Assembly (NCBI GenBank): GCA_965116215.1 | Contig: OZ220494.1 | Coordinates: 868,001-932,000 of the forward strand | Length of the DNA: 64,000 nucleotides | Source of the DNA: CBDBKL01 sp965116215 | GTDB taxonomy: Bacteria; Bdellovibrionota; Bdellovibrionia; Bdellovibrionales; JAKFYE01 | Direction of reading: 5' to 3' | Part shown: positions 38,007 through 48,900 of the stretch, in pieces | Layout of the letters: each line of letters begins with the position of its first letter | How positions within the stretch are numbered: position 1 is the first letter of the stretch | Made by a program: the position numbers and the translations under genes | The notes under the pieces: generated by a model | Database searches by the model: none | What the model saw: the letters and a program-made list of their open reading frames with translations, nothing else | Told to the model about the DNA's origin: nothing

Positions 38007-38987
38007 ATGAAATTAGGATCATTAAAATCACCATCATCTTTGGATGGAATACCAGTGGTTGTCAGTCGTGATGGAAGATCTGCTGTTCAGGTGAATGATC
38101 GAGTGTCTTCGTTAAGAGAGGCATTAGAGAATTGGAAAACAGTGAAGTCTGATTTAGAAAAGATATATAAAGAGTTAAATGAAGGTCAAATAACGGCGAC
38201 TTTTCCTGTAAATATCAATAATTTTCACTCACCACTTCCGAGATCATTTGGTTGGGCGGACGGGTCGGCATTTATTCATCATATTCGTTTAGTTCGAAAA
38301 GCACGTGATGCCGAACCCCCCGACACTTTGATGACAATACCACTGATGTATCAGGGAGGCAGTGACACGTACTTAGCTCCTACGGATGATATTCCCATCA
38401 TTGATGAAGCGTTTGGTGTGGATTTAGAGGGTGAAGTTGCAGTTATTACTGACGATGTCCCCATGGGAGTGACTCCTGATGAAGCCCTAAAACACATTCA
38501 ACTCTTCATGCTCTGCAATGATGTTTCGCTACGTGGACTCGTCCCGGGGGAATTAGCTCAAGGTTTTGGTTTTTTTCAATCTAAACCAAGCTCTTCATTT
38601 AGTCCTTTTGCCGTTACACCTGATGAATTAGGGGAGAGTTTTAAAGAAGGACGTGTACACTTGCCTTTGTTATCAGAGTTGAACGGAGAGTTTCTTGGCA
38701 ATCCCAATGCGGGAGCTATGCATTTTCATTTTGGTCAATTGATCGCTCATGCAGCGCGAACTCGAAAACTTTCTGCAGGATATATTGTAGGAAGTGGAAC
38801 AGTTTCCAATGATGACCCTTCCAGAGGAAGTAGTTGTTTAGTGGAAAAGAGAATGATTGAAAAAATAAATACAGGAAAAATGACAACACCTTTTTTAAAA
38901 CATGGTGATACTGTAAAAATAGAAATGAGAAATAACGCCGGCGAAAACATATTTGGCACTATTTTTCAAAAGGCTGTTAAGATTTAG
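38007..38987 (+). CDS. fahA: Fumarylacetoacetate hydrolase
   Basis: 326 residues of the FAH fold. Landmarks are NINNFHSPLPRSFGWADGS, metal-ligand acidic residues in DLEGEVAVI, LCNDVSLRGLVPGELAQG, and the C-terminal SGTVSNDDPSRGSS. It hydrolyses fumarylacetoacetate to fumarate and acetoacetate. Together with the divergent maiA it forms the end of homogentisate/tyrosine degradation; the upstream dioxygenases are not in the window. The following 234 bases before the PhoX gene hold no convincing feature. Confidence 0.93.
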   Translation: MKLGSLKSPSSLDGIPVVVSRDGRSAVQVNDRVSSLREALENWKTVKSDLEKIYKELNEGQITATFPVNINNFHSPLPRSFGWADGSAFIHHIRLVRKARDAEPPDTLMTIPLMYQGGSDTYLAPTDDIPIIDEAFGVDLEGEVAVITDDVPMGVTPDEALKHIQLFMLCNDVSLRGLVPGELAQGFGFFQSKPSSSFSPFAVTPDELGESFKEGRVHLPLLSELNGEFLGNPNAGAMHFHFGQLIAHAARTRKLSAGYIVGSGTVSNDDPSRGSSCLVEKRMIEKINTGKMTTPFLKHGDTVKIEMRNNAGENIFGTIFQKAVKI

Positions 38988-39221
38988 GGATATCGTATTC
39001 ACTGAAATCCATAAGACCTACTGGGCGACAGTTCAATCCTTATATTCAGTGATGGTAACTATAGATCTATACTTATTTTTATTGAGACTGACTCGCAGAT
39101 TCTTAAAGATGTTGAGATTTTACTATTCAATGAGGGCCCTTACCATTGGCGTCTATATGATGGACATCTATTTTGATTATCTGGCTTGACGTTTTTAGAT
39201 GGGATAGATAAATAAGTCATA

Positions 39222-40820
39222 ATGGATGATCGGTTAAAGTCTCGCCGTCAATTTTTAGAGTTTTTAGGTTATTCAGCGTTAGCCTCTTCTCTTCCTATTT
39301 CTTTATCTGCAAAGAGTCCTATTCGAAAAAAGGCATTAACTTTTCACCCTGTTTCTCTTTCTAGAAATAATGATACATTCAATTTAGCTGAAGGATTTTC
39401 CACCTATACTGTCTTAAGGTGGAATGACTCTATAAACGATAAAGGAGAGTTCTTTGGTTACAACAACGATTATATTGCTTTTATTCCTCATCTGTTTAAT
39501 GAGGGAACCCTTTGGGTCAATCATGAAACAGCTCATCCTTATTTAGTGCATGGAAAGAAGGGTTTTAAAAAGAAGCCAAAGGATAAGGTGGACTTAGAGA
39601 GAAAAAATGTAGGTGGTAGTCTTTTAAGAATAAAAAAGAACAATGGTCGATGGTCTTTGGATAAAGCACATTCGATAAACAGGAGGTATGATGCTACAAC
39701 TCGAATACCTTTTGCATGGAACCATGCTATAAGGGGAGAGCGAAGTGCTATTGGAACTTTAGCAAATTGTTCTGGTGGGATTACACCATGGGGTACGTTT
39801 TTAACTTGTGAAGAAAACTATGATAGTGCTTATGGGGAGGTAGACTATTCTTCCGGTCGACGTGTTGTCCATTTTAAGAGGAAGAAGAAGTGGATGGTGC
39901 CTTGGCATACGTTTTATTCTTTTCCTCCGGAGCACTATGGTTGGGTTGTGGAGATTCATCCTCGCAATAGGAGTGCAAAAAAGTTAATTGGTCTGGGTCG
40001 TTTCTCCCATGAGGGAGCACTGGTTGTGGAGGGGCCTGATTCTCGAGTGGTTGTTTATTCTGGAGATGATGCTAACGATCAGTTTATTTACAAATACATT
40101 TCTCAAAAGGCGGGAACTTTAAGGGATGGAACACTTTATGTAGCTGATACAAAAAGAGGCCGATGGTTGAGTTTAAATTTTAAAAAACAGCCTCTCTTGA
40201 GAAAACACTTTACGAGTCAGACGGATGTTCTTATTCAGACACGCAAAGCTGCAAAATTATTAGGTGCCACTCCACAGGATCGACCAGAGGGAATGGCTCA
40301 AGATCCGAAGACAGGAGCTATCATTGTTGCTTTAACGCAGAATAAACCAAAGGGAAATCTTTATGGATCTTTATTGAAGATCGAAGAAAAAGACAACAAC
40401 CCTTATTCTTTAGAGTTTAAATCTTCCACACTACTCAATGGAAATCCAGAGGTGGGTTCTGCATGTCCTGACAATGTGATATATGATCGAAAGGGAAATT
40501 TGTGGTTTACGACCGATATTGCCTCTCATGATTTAGGGAATAAACATTTTAAAAAAGTTCATTGTAACGGTCTTTTCTACGTTCCGATGTCGGGTGAGAA
40601 TGCAGGTCAGCCTTTATGTGTAGCTACCGCACCTATTGATGCTGAGCTCACTGGCCCATGTGTTATTGATAATGAGACTTTATTGATTTCCGTCCAACAT
40701 CCAGGGGAGCGTTCTCGTCCTGGGAAGTTGACAAGTCATTGGCCCGATGGCGGAAAGAGTTTTCCCAAACCTTGTGTTATGGCCATTACTGGCTCTGTAA
40801 TGAAGAACTTATTGAGTTAG
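39222..40820 (+). CDS. phoX: PhoX-family (DUF839) phosphatase, Tat-exported
   Basis: 532 residues. The N-terminus carries a twin-arginine signal, SRRQFLEFLGYSALASSLP. The mature protein has PhoX landmarks: LWVNHETAHPY, WGTFLTCEENY, RFSHEGALVVEG, YSGDDANDQFIYKY and RPEGMAQDPKTGAI. PhoX enzymes are calcium/iron-dependent monomeric alkaline phosphatases in the periplasm. The acidic and Cys ligand environment appears present but was not mapped residue by residue, and some DUF839 proteins have other roles. Confidence 0.85.
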   Translation: MDDRLKSRRQFLEFLGYSALASSLPISLSAKSPIRKKALTFHPVSLSRNNDTFNLAEGFSTYTVLRWNDSINDKGEFFGYNNDYIAFIPHLFNEGTLWVNHETAHPYLVHGKKGFKKKPKDKVDLERKNVGGSLLRIKKNNGRWSLDKAHSINRRYDATTRIPFAWNHAIRGERSAIGTLANCSGGITPWGTFLTCEENYDSAYGEVDYSSGRRVVHFKRKKKWMVPWHTFYSFPPEHYGWVVEIHPRNRSAKKLIGLGRFSHEGALVVEGPDSRVVVYSGDDANDQFIYKYISQKAGTLRDGTLYVADTKRGRWLSLNFKKQPLLRKHFTSQTDVLIQTRKAAKLLGATPQDRPEGMAQDPKTGAIIVALTQNKPKGNLYGSLLKIEEKDNNPYSLEFKSSTLLNGNPEVGSACPDNVIYDRKGNLWFTTDIASHDLGNKHFKKVHCNGLFYVPMSGENAGQPLCVATAPIDAELTGPCVIDNETLLISVQHPGERSRPGKLTSHWPDGGKSFPKPCVMAITGSVMKNLLS

Positions 40821-40924
40821 GGATTTCATACAAACCTAAAATAATCCGGACTTATATCCCAATAAATACCATAAAGGATTATTGATAGAGCCAACTATTA
40901 ATCATATTTGTAGGGCTATATCTA

Positions 40925-42169
40925 TTAATGCCATAAAGCACTTATTGGGATAGCCCAAAAGTTTTCTCCAAATGAGACAATATGTTGGCCTGTGTATAGA
41001 ATAATTCCTACAAAAGGGATTTCTTTACTGATATTGGAAGCAAACCATTTTAGATGTTTAAATGAAGATCGACTTATAATGGATCCAGCTTTTACATCAA
41101 TTCCAATGATATCTCCTTTTTCATTTTTAACAATGAAGTCAATTTCACGTTTCTCACCATCACGATAATGGTATAATTCATATTCTTCATCTTGTGATTC
41201 AAGAATAGATGCTAATTGATGAAAGATAAAAGTTTCGAATAGTTTACCACTTTTATCACTATTGAGAGAAGTTTCTTCCTCTTGCCAATTTAGAAGAGAA
41301 GTCATTAATCCTGTATCTGTTATAAATATTTTCTCCTGCTTACTCACTCGATCATAATCTGTTTTATGCCAAGGTTTTACTCGTTCTACAAGACAAAGAC
41401 TTTCTAGAGCGTTTATGTATGTTTGTATCGTTAAGCGTGAGAGAGATAATATTTTACCTATATCTGATATAACTATAAACTTTGATGACCAAGCCGCTAA
41501 TATAGTAACTAATTTATTAAGACTATCTTTACGTTTGATCTGAGCAATATCTATAAGGTCACGTGCAATTAATGCTTCTAAATAATCTTTATACCATTTT
41601 CGTTTCTCTTTATATTTTTTTAATTTTAGTGGCTCAGGATAGCCGCCATTAAACGCATGCTTAATATATGTATGCTTATACATTCTTTTATATTGCGTAT
41701 TTAAATTAAAATTTCCATCGAATATTTTTTTAATAAATGAAGGTTGTCTACCATATATCTCACCTAGTGTTAGCGGCCTTAATCTAATGTTTGTTATCCG
41801 TCCAGCTAAGGATTCTTTTACACTGGGTAAAGACTGTATATGGGTAGAACCTGTGAGGAGAAAACGGCCTGGTTTCTGATTTTCATCAACGTTTTGTTTT
41901 ATGGCTTGCAATAAAAGTGGCGCACGTTGAATTTCATCAATAATCATAAGATCATTACCATGACGTATAAAGCTTTCTGGATCATCTAAAGCAGCATTTA
42001 AAAGTGTTATATTATCTAATGTACGATAAATTATTTTCTTACTTTTGAGGCTCTTTGCTAAAGTTGTTTTTCCACTTTGTCGTGGCCCAACCAGTAATAA
42101 TACTCTTCGAGTCTTCAGAGCTTGTTTTATTTTTTTAGTTTGCCAACGTTTATAAATTTTCTGAGCCAT
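40925..42169 (-). CDS. AAA_14/DUF4143-type ATPase
   Basis: 414 residues. The N-terminal P-loop domain has Walker A GPRQSGKT (28-35), Walker B LMIIDEIQRAP and sensor FLLTGST. A winged-helix-like middle follows, and the C-terminal DUF4143 region resembles restriction-endonuclease-like folds (YHYRDGEKREIDFIV, then DIIGIDVKAG, a D-x-E-x-K-like pattern). This widespread family is often carried on mobile or accessory DNA; its cellular role is not established. It lies just beyond the trailer end of the CRISPR array, on the same strand as the array and cas genes, but is probably independent of them. Confidence 0.88.
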   Translation of the reverse strand: MAQKIYKRWQTKKIKQALKTRRVLLLVGPRQSGKTTLAKSLKSKKIIYRTLDNITLLNAALDDPESFIRHGNDLMIIDEIQRAPLLLQAIKQNVDENQKPGRFLLTGSTHIQSLPSVKESLAGRITNIRLRPLTLGEIYGRQPSFIKKIFDGNFNLNTQYKRMYKHTYIKHAFNGGYPEPLKLKKYKEKRKWYKDYLEALIARDLIDIAQIKRKDSLNKLVTILAAWSSKFIVISDIGKILSLSRLTIQTYINALESLCLVERVKPWHKTDYDRVSKQEKIFITDTGLMTSLLNWQEEETSLNSDKSGKLFETFIFHQLASILESQDEEYELYHYRDGEKREIDFIVKNEKGDIIGIDVKAGSIISRSSFKHLKWFASNISKEIPFVGIILYTGQHIVSFGENFWAIPISALWH

Positions 42170-42458
42170 TTTTTTCCTTTGAAAAATTGACTATTTATTC
42201 TTATAGATCTTTAAACCGATTATCTATAAAATCCCGTTAAAGTCAATATATCTTATCCGAAATTTGTAATAAATAGAACACGTTAAATTATAATCTCGAA
42301 CTCTATTTTGTGACTCACTCCTCTTTCTGAGAATAGTTTTCTTTAATAATTTTAAATACTTATTAAATTTTAGAATCTTATAAAGTGTATAAGATTATTC
42401 AATGAGAGCAATGTGAAAAATATGGCGATAATCTTAGATTTAAGATAACTCATTTTAG

Positions 42459-43435
42459 ATCTACAACAGTAGAAATTAAATGGCCCTTCTAAACCTTGGA
42501 GCCTCTGAAGTTTCGTCATCTATCTACAACAGTAGAAATTAAATGGCCCTTCTAAACGAGGCATGTGATGTGGGAAGATCTTAATCTACAACAGTAGAAA
42601 TTAAATGGCCCTTCTAAACATTGTTGTAGACGAAGTTCATAGGTTATCTACAACAGTAGAAATTAAATGGCCCTTCTAAACCAAGCAGTGCAAGCAGTCT
42701 GGAGCGATTATCTACAACAGTAGAAATTAAATGGCCCTTCTAAACAAGAATGTAAAATATGACTTCGGTGGAAATCTACAACAGTAGAAATTAAATGGCC
42801 CTTCTAAACTTAAATATTTTATCAAGTGATTATTTTATCTACAACAGTAGAAATTAAATGGCCCTTCTAAACTCGCACACAAGCCTTCCTGCAAATTTTA
42901 TCTACAACAGTAGAAATTAAATGGCCCTTCTAAACTTGTATCTTGTTGCTTGGGGAAGATTTATCTACAACAGTAGAAATTAAATGGCCCTTCTAAACTT
43001 AACTCTTGTGGCTGCCATTTTCCATATCTACAACAGTAGAAATTAAATGGCCCTTCTAAACTCATACAAAAGAAGTTATACCTCAGCATCTACAACAGTA
43101 GAAATTAAATGGCCCTTCTAAACTATTGTCAAATCCTTTAGCCTTTCTTGATCTACAACAGTAGAAATTAAATGGCCCTTCTAAACCTCTATATAGCTCG
43201 CCGTCTTCTCCAAATCTACAACAGTAGAAATTAAATGGCCCTTCTAAACCTTGATTTAGAATCAAAGTTTGATTCATCTACAACAGTAGAAATTAAATGG
43301 CCCTTCTAAACCTTTTAAATTATTAAGGGGGGGGCATATCTACAACAGTAGAAATTAAATGGCCCTTCTAAACGTTTTGCCATTGAGAAATTGAGTTGGA
43401 TCTACAACAGTAGAAATTAAATGGCCCTTCTAAAC
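42459..43435 (-). CRISPR. Type V-A CRISPR array, 16 repeats and 15 spacers
   Basis: Sixteen 36-bp repeats were read individually and all are identical; spacers are 26-28 bp. Read on the minus strand the repeat starts gtttagaagggccatttaat and ends with ttctactgttgtagat, the classic Cas12a handle whose tctac/gtaga stem encloses tgtt. The array is therefore transcribed leftward, in the same direction as the cas genes, with the leader at its right end. Even the leader-distal repeat (42459-42494) is undegraded. A 64-codon frame running through several repeats is an artefact of the repeat. One spacer (42620-42645) encodes VVDEVHR in one frame. Confidence 0.99.
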
Positions 43436-43603
43436 AGTTAGACTGTAAAAGAACCGCTTTTCAAGGATTTCTTGAACCCTATAAAACTCTCTTATCCTTC
43501 TTAAAGGCATTCGGGCCACCTCAAAAACATTAAGACTCAGGTTTTCAATTATCAAAGAACTTTGACCAAACTAAACCTGCTCTATTCTATAAATTATACA
43601 TCT
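43436..43603 (-). promoter_or_regulatory. CRISPR leader region
   Basis: The 168 bp between cas2 and the first (leader-proximal) repeat at 43400-43435 are A+T-rich and non-coding on the minus strand. This is the expected position of the leader that carries the array promoter and directs spacer insertion. No individual promoter elements can be assigned with confidence. Confidence 0.6.
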
Positions 43604-43879
43604 CTACTTAATAAAAATCAATTCATCCTCATTTTTAGCATATCCAAATCTCAATTGGGTACAATTTTTACTCAAAGAAAAAATAATCACACTATCTGTT
43701 TGTTTAAATTCTTTCACAAAACTTCCCTCTATAACAGACACAATATTATTTAATATCCTACCACTATTTCTAATTTGAAAAACAGAGTACTGCAAACGAT
43801 AACCAAACTTTTCTAAAAACTTTGAAAACCTCGTCCTTATCTTATTATCGCTAATATCATAAGAAACAACTAACACCAT
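43604..43879 (-). CDS. cas2: CRISPR-associated endonuclease Cas2
   Basis: 91 residues, ferredoxin-like. The N-terminal strand VVSYDISDNKIRTRF holds the conserved Asp8, and LQYSVFQIRNS is the typical second-strand motif. Cas2 is the central dimer of the Cas1-Cas2 integrase complex. It is the last cas gene before the array. A 229-bp A+T-rich gap separates it from cas1, longer than usual for this operon type. Confidence 0.95.
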   Translation of the reverse strand: MVLVVSYDISDNKIRTRFSKFLEKFGYRLQYSVFQIRNSGRILNNIVSVIEGSFVKEFKQTDSVIIFSLSKNCTQLRFGYAKNEDELIFIK

Positions 43880-44108
43880 CTCTCCTCATATCATATCTCC
43901 AATATCAATCGATAATGAGTATTATAAATAAAACTGTGAAATTGCCCTACTCTGATATTTAACTCAATCACGAATGTTATTCATTTAAAATAAAAAATCT
44001 ACTCTGATTTTTAAATTTTCAAAAACAATCCCTCTTTATTTTCTCATCTATTTTCCTTTCAGAATAAGCTAGAAAATCTAGAAGCAAGAAATCTAAAAAT
44101 CTTTTATT

Positions 44109-45113
44109 CTAAGACACTTTCTTCGCAGATGCCACAGAAGGAATTGAATCTGATAAAAGAAAAATAGGATATTCCTCTATCGACTTTTCACGAATAAAGC
44201 ACCTATAATATTGTTGCATATATAAAAATATATCTTCCTTATATTTTAAAATGGCTCTTAATAGAAAATTCACATAGGGCTGCCCCTTCTTACCTAAAAT
44301 ACGATACTGTTTATTCACAATAGTAAAATCCTCTTCTTTTATCTCCTTTAAAGAGTGGGCTTTCTTAATTCGATCATCAATAATCGGTCTAAACGGCTCC
44401 ACCAAATCACAAACTAAAGATTTTCTTTGAAAAAAAGACTGATGATAAACACCCTTATAAACATCAAATCCATATAGACCCAATAGCCCCTCTATAAAAT
44501 TAAATAACATCGTATACCCCGTATCCTGCAAAGAATTAATAGGATCATGCTTAACTCGAGGCCTTCGAAAAACCCAATGACAATCTTGAAATAGAATTTT
44601 AAAATATTCCCTTGATGCAATCCCTTCAAGACCTAAAATTTTATATAAATCCAAGGATTTTTCTTTCAAAGAATCATAAAAACCATAAAGCCGATCTATA
44701 GTTTCCTTTGTGCACTGATCTTTTCTTCTGATTTTTTTTAAAAGAAAAATTTGATTTTCAATTTTATTTCTTACTAAATGGGAAGCGATAGCAAGGGATT
44801 GATAATTGTACTGCTTTTCTCTTAATAAAAAGTTCCCCTCAGTTTTAGACCCCCAAATACCATAAACCCGTAAAGTCGGACTCATAAAGACAATAGAAAA
44901 TCCAAACTTTTTAGAACGCTGAAGAAGCCCTGACGTCAATGTCACATGACCAACAATATACATGGCAAAAAGTCGATAACAACTGGATTGATAAATAATT
45001 TTCTTGTCAGCATCTCGAACAACAATATTATCATTCTTAAAACTAAAAGTGTGTCCTTGACTTGGAAAAGCAAAGACAATTTGTTTTTCTCTAAAATCAG
45101 GAAGGCTTAACAT
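44109..45113 (-). CDS. cas1: CRISPR-associated integrase Cas1
   Basis: 334 residues. Metal-binding residues are visible as Glu163 in GLEGIASREYF, His224 in GVYHQSFF and Glu239 in DLVEPFRP. The N-terminal beta domain begins LSLPDFREKQIVFAF. It integrates new spacers at the leader end together with Cas2, and Cas4 is expected to define the PAM side. Its start overlaps the end of cas4 by seven bases. It is normal in length for type V-A Cas1. Confidence 0.97.
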   Translation of the reverse strand: MLSLPDFREKQIVFAFPSQGHTFSFKNDNIVVRDADKKIIYQSSCYRLFAMYIVGHVTLTSGLLQRSKKFGFSIVFMSPTLRVYGIWGSKTEGNFLLREKQYNYQSLAIASHLVRNKIENQIFLLKKIRRKDQCTKETIDRLYGFYDSLKEKSLDLYKILGLEGIASREYFKILFQDCHWVFRRPRVKHDPINSLQDTGYTMLFNFIEGLLGLYGFDVYKGVYHQSFFQRKSLVCDLVEPFRPIIDDRIKKAHSLKEIKEEDFTIVNKQYRILGKKGQPYVNFLLRAILKYKEDIFLYMQQYYRCFIREKSIEEYPIFLLSDSIPSVASAKKVS

Positions 45114-45670
45114 GCATCTGCTCTTTCATCACAGAGATTGGAGTATATACATCGAGCACATTTTTGAGGATTGGCTTGAAATGACTGTTTTAAACTATAG
45201 GACTGTAGACTATGAACTACGCTTTCAAAAGCCTCCTGCATGGACGGATCTTCTTCTGGAAGTAAAATAGGATAACTCTTATTTGTATCCATGCTATACA
45301 CAACCAATTTATTCACTTTATAGCCCATCTCCCGCAAAGAGTGGCATTGAGCGTAGAGTTGAAAAACATAACCATCATATATTTTCTGAACACGCTTTTT
45401 TCTCTCCCTTAGAGTTCCAGTGTTTTTATCAAAAGTATCAATCTTGCCATGTAACTTATATTTGGAAGAGTAAACAGGCAATCCCTGCAAAATATTCTGT
45501 CGTGTGCTATATTTTCTGGAGTCAATGGCCCCATGGGCCTGTAGGCCCTTAATCTGATCTTCACCTTGATAATTCATCTTCTCATAAGATCCATAGAGTT
45601 GATGAAAATAAATAGATCTGGGACAAAAAATAAAATCATTTAAAAAAGAGATGGGAATATAAAACTCCAT
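45107..45670 (-). CDS. cas4: CRISPR-associated exonuclease Cas4
   Basis: 187 residues. Four cysteines for an Fe-S cluster are in place: Cys16 (FIFCPRS) and Cys171, Cys174, Cys180 (CARCIYSNLC). RecB-like nuclease residues are Asp78 (GKID), Glu89 and Lys91 (RERKK), followed by the QLYAQ helix near 104. Cas4 trims prespacers and selects the PAM during adaptation. It lies between cas12a and cas1, as in the Francisella type V-A locus. Confidence 0.94.
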   Translation of the reverse strand: MEFYIPISFLNDFIFCPRSIYFHQLYGSYEKMNYQGEDQIKGLQAHGAIDSRKYSTRQNILQGLPVYSSKYKLHGKIDTFDKNTGTLRERKKRVQKIYDGYVFQLYAQCHSLREMGYKVNKLVVYSMDTNKSYPILLPEEDPSMQEAFESVVHSLQSYSLKQSFQANPQKCARCIYSNLCDERADAC

Positions 45671-45986
45671 TAGTATTTTTATTTTCTCTCATAAAGTTTA
45701 TAAAAAGAATCTTTAAAAATTATAAAATGCCAGTAGATTGAAAAGTGTTTTCTATTAGATGAATTCAATAAATCTTCCAATCTTATTTCTTATTTAAGTA
45801 AATATATTCTAAAAAACAAGACAACAAAAAAGGAAATAAATACTTTTCATTCAAAATTGCCTTTTTAAAAATAAAGCCTCACTCAGAGAGTCCAGCTCTT
45901 TTAGATCAAACACGATCTAAGTATGTAAATATATTTTTCAAGCCACTAGCACTCACTTATACTGGCAACCAGAGCAAACACATCTT
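45671..45986. other. A+T-rich spacer between cas12a and cas4
   Basis: No credible frame or RNA gene is visible in these 316 bp. Because cas4 starts this far after cas12a ends, the adaptation genes may have their own promoter here. No specific promoter or terminator could be identified. Confidence 0.4.
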
Positions 45987-48900
45987 TTAACTTGCCCTAT
46001 CTGGTTTGGAATAATGAGTTCCGTTGACCCTCTTTTTTAAAGATTGATACCATTTCCTATTACTTAAATCGATTTTCCCTTCCCCGTGTCTTATCTGATC
46101 AACCATTAGCAAACCTTTTAAGGCAATATGATAGGCTCCATTGGCATCAGCATCTTGAGGCCCATTGTTATGTCCTATCGGAGCAACAAATTTTCCATCC
46201 TTATCTTTCTGATTATTAAAAAAATGACCGTTTTTATTTTTTACAGGTGAGATAATCCAATCCTCTTTGGAGTTGATTCGACTATTGCGCATTTGTAAAG
46301 TCAATTTCAATAACTTCATCAACTGCTCAAAAAAGTCTGCATTCTCCTGCTGTACTATTTCTTCCTTTATATTTTTCCCCTCTGGATAAGAAATAGAGTG
46401 TTGATTAAAGAGTTCTTTCATCTCTTTTGTAAGATTCACAGGATCACTTTTCCATTTATTATTCTCCTTTCTATTCTCTAAACGATCTCCATGAGTACAA
46501 ACGACCCACTCTTGTTGAAGTCCATCAGCTTTATTTGTAAAATTTTTATAGTTAAAACAAAATTCAAAATGCCCTTCCTTGTTATTAAATGCTATTCGAT
46601 CAAATTTCTCAAAAAACTCTTGAGATTTTGGAAGGCTTTCATGCTTAGGGCGCAAAAGATCTATAAAACCCGTTGCCGGACAAACCTTAGAGGTGTAAGC
46701 AGCGTAGACATAAAATAAAAAGCCTGTTTGCTTTCCTATCTTCTGAAAGCTCTCAAAAGGAGCTGTTAATTGTAGAGCCTTTAAAGCACCTCCCAACTCT
46801 TGTGGATCGCACTCTTTGAACATAAGATAGTTCAGCTTATCAATAAGTCTTTTTTCTAATTTCTGATAAACTTGCTTCTCAACTTTCAAACGACCCCTCT
46901 TAAAACCAGAGTTTAAGTCTTCTAATACAACTATAGCATTATGTTGGACCATAAGCTGTGTTATCTTATGTACAACCTGTGACATATATCCTTCTTTGAG
47001 ATCCTTAATCTTCCCAATTGTTCCCCATGATTTTCTGGCACCATCTCTTTCCTTTTCCCTTTTATCAAGAAGATCATGGTAATCTTTTTTTCCCATGGGA
47101 TTATTCAAACTACCTTGATCTAAAATCTCACCTTTCTGATTAATCACTGTATAATACGCCAAATGCCTTTCCCCTCGATCAATTCCAATAATATTCATAT
47201 CCTTTGGAGGATGATTCAAAAGATTTTCTACATCTTTATTGATATTGATATCTTTATTGCTTGCCTTAAAATTACAATTAACAGATAAGTGAAGTAGGAA
47301 CCTATCCTCTGTGTACCTTTTGTCTTTTATTATTTCATAGTTAAACCTATTCACCTTGGCTTTATCTTTGAATGTCAATAATTTATTTTCTTCTAATTTC
47401 AAAGAATGCTGACTTAACCCTCGGTCTTTATTTTTATAAAACTTAGTCAGTTCTTTATGTTCCTCAGGAGAAAGTGTATGAGAATGTTCTTCTCCTGTTC
47501 GACTATCTACAGACTTATACGTCCTGCAAACAAGAGGTTCATTCTTTTTATGTATAGTATTATTTTTAATATCCGATTTTTTTCTAAAAAAGACTTCGCC
47601 ACTCCCTAAATCAAAAACTCGATCTGGGTTATTATCTGCCAACAAATGTTTAAAGTACAGAGTATGAAGGTTATCTCTGCCTTTCTTTTGACGAAGACCT
47701 TTGTTTTTCTTTTCATAAAAATCTAAATCTTTATTAGAAATTTTAAATAAATATAAGTAATCTTTCTTTTCATCGCTTTGAGCTTCATCTAGCTCCCTTT
47801 TAGAAACTGGAAAGAAATTAAATACTCGCTCTGATTTATCTTTTTTATCTAGAAATTCGATCATATTTAAAAAATCTTTATATCCAGAATATTTTTTACT
47901 TACTATATCCTGTAGACAAGGATATTTTTCAAGATATCCATTCTTAAGATGGTCCTGAATATCCCTCACAGTCTGTGAAAGAATCTTATCTAAATCTGAA
48001 TCTTGTAAAATCCATTTCATTTCTGGGTATTTTTCAATTTTTTTTATTATACTTGATGGTGTATTTTTCTCCAACGATGAAGAAGAAATAAGTGACTTAA
48101 GATCCTTTGATTCTTCTAAAGTATGTATTCCTCCCTCCTTTGAGAACTGAGAAACCTTTACTTTTAAAAAAGCAAGGATTTCTTTTTTATTATTTGGATA
48201 CTTGCCCTGAAGAAAATGTCCTTTAGGTTGACAATACTCCAATCTTTCATATTCACTTTGATCCCCTTCCTTAATCTTATCTTTATTATGACATCTAAAT
48301 AGTTTAGAATCTCTGCTTATACCCAAAAAATAATCATATTCATTATAACCCTCTATTTTTTTTCTAAAAATGTATCCGCCATTTTGAGTTCCATTATCAG
48401 ATTTTTCTGTATATGAATCTGCAAAACCTTTAAGCAATGTTGAATGTTCAAAATTGAGCTTGTACTTCTCTACACTATAGGGCTTCTTTGTCAGATAATT
48501 CCGAGCTTGATTATAAAGAGGAATAATGAGACTAATACTTTCATACAACTTTTCAAACTCACTGTAAAACCCACCATCTGTTTCATAAACCTCAGCATTT
48601 TGTTTTTTATCTTTAGGCTTAAGTTGAAAATGAAAAGGTTTTAAAAAATGATAGAGTGCTATTACAGAATCTAAGTAATCCTTAATCTTAGAGATCTCAT
48701 CATCCTTGTTCTTTAATTTTTCTTCTGCAATATCCTTATGCTCTTCAAAGATAGGATGAGCCTTCTTATAAGACTCCTTGATCCAATCTAAAATTTTTAC
48801 TGGCTCAGAAGAAGTTCCGTCTTTACGTGTTCTGCTCGCCATTGGCTCTTTAAAATAGTCTAAAAGAGGTTGACTAAGAGCTCTCTGTTTTTTCTCTTTT

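Noticed and set aside
43083..43277. 64-codon minus-strand frame in the CRISPR array
   Set aside because: It is a translation of repeats and spacers (recurring LEGPFNFYCCR) and has no gene features.
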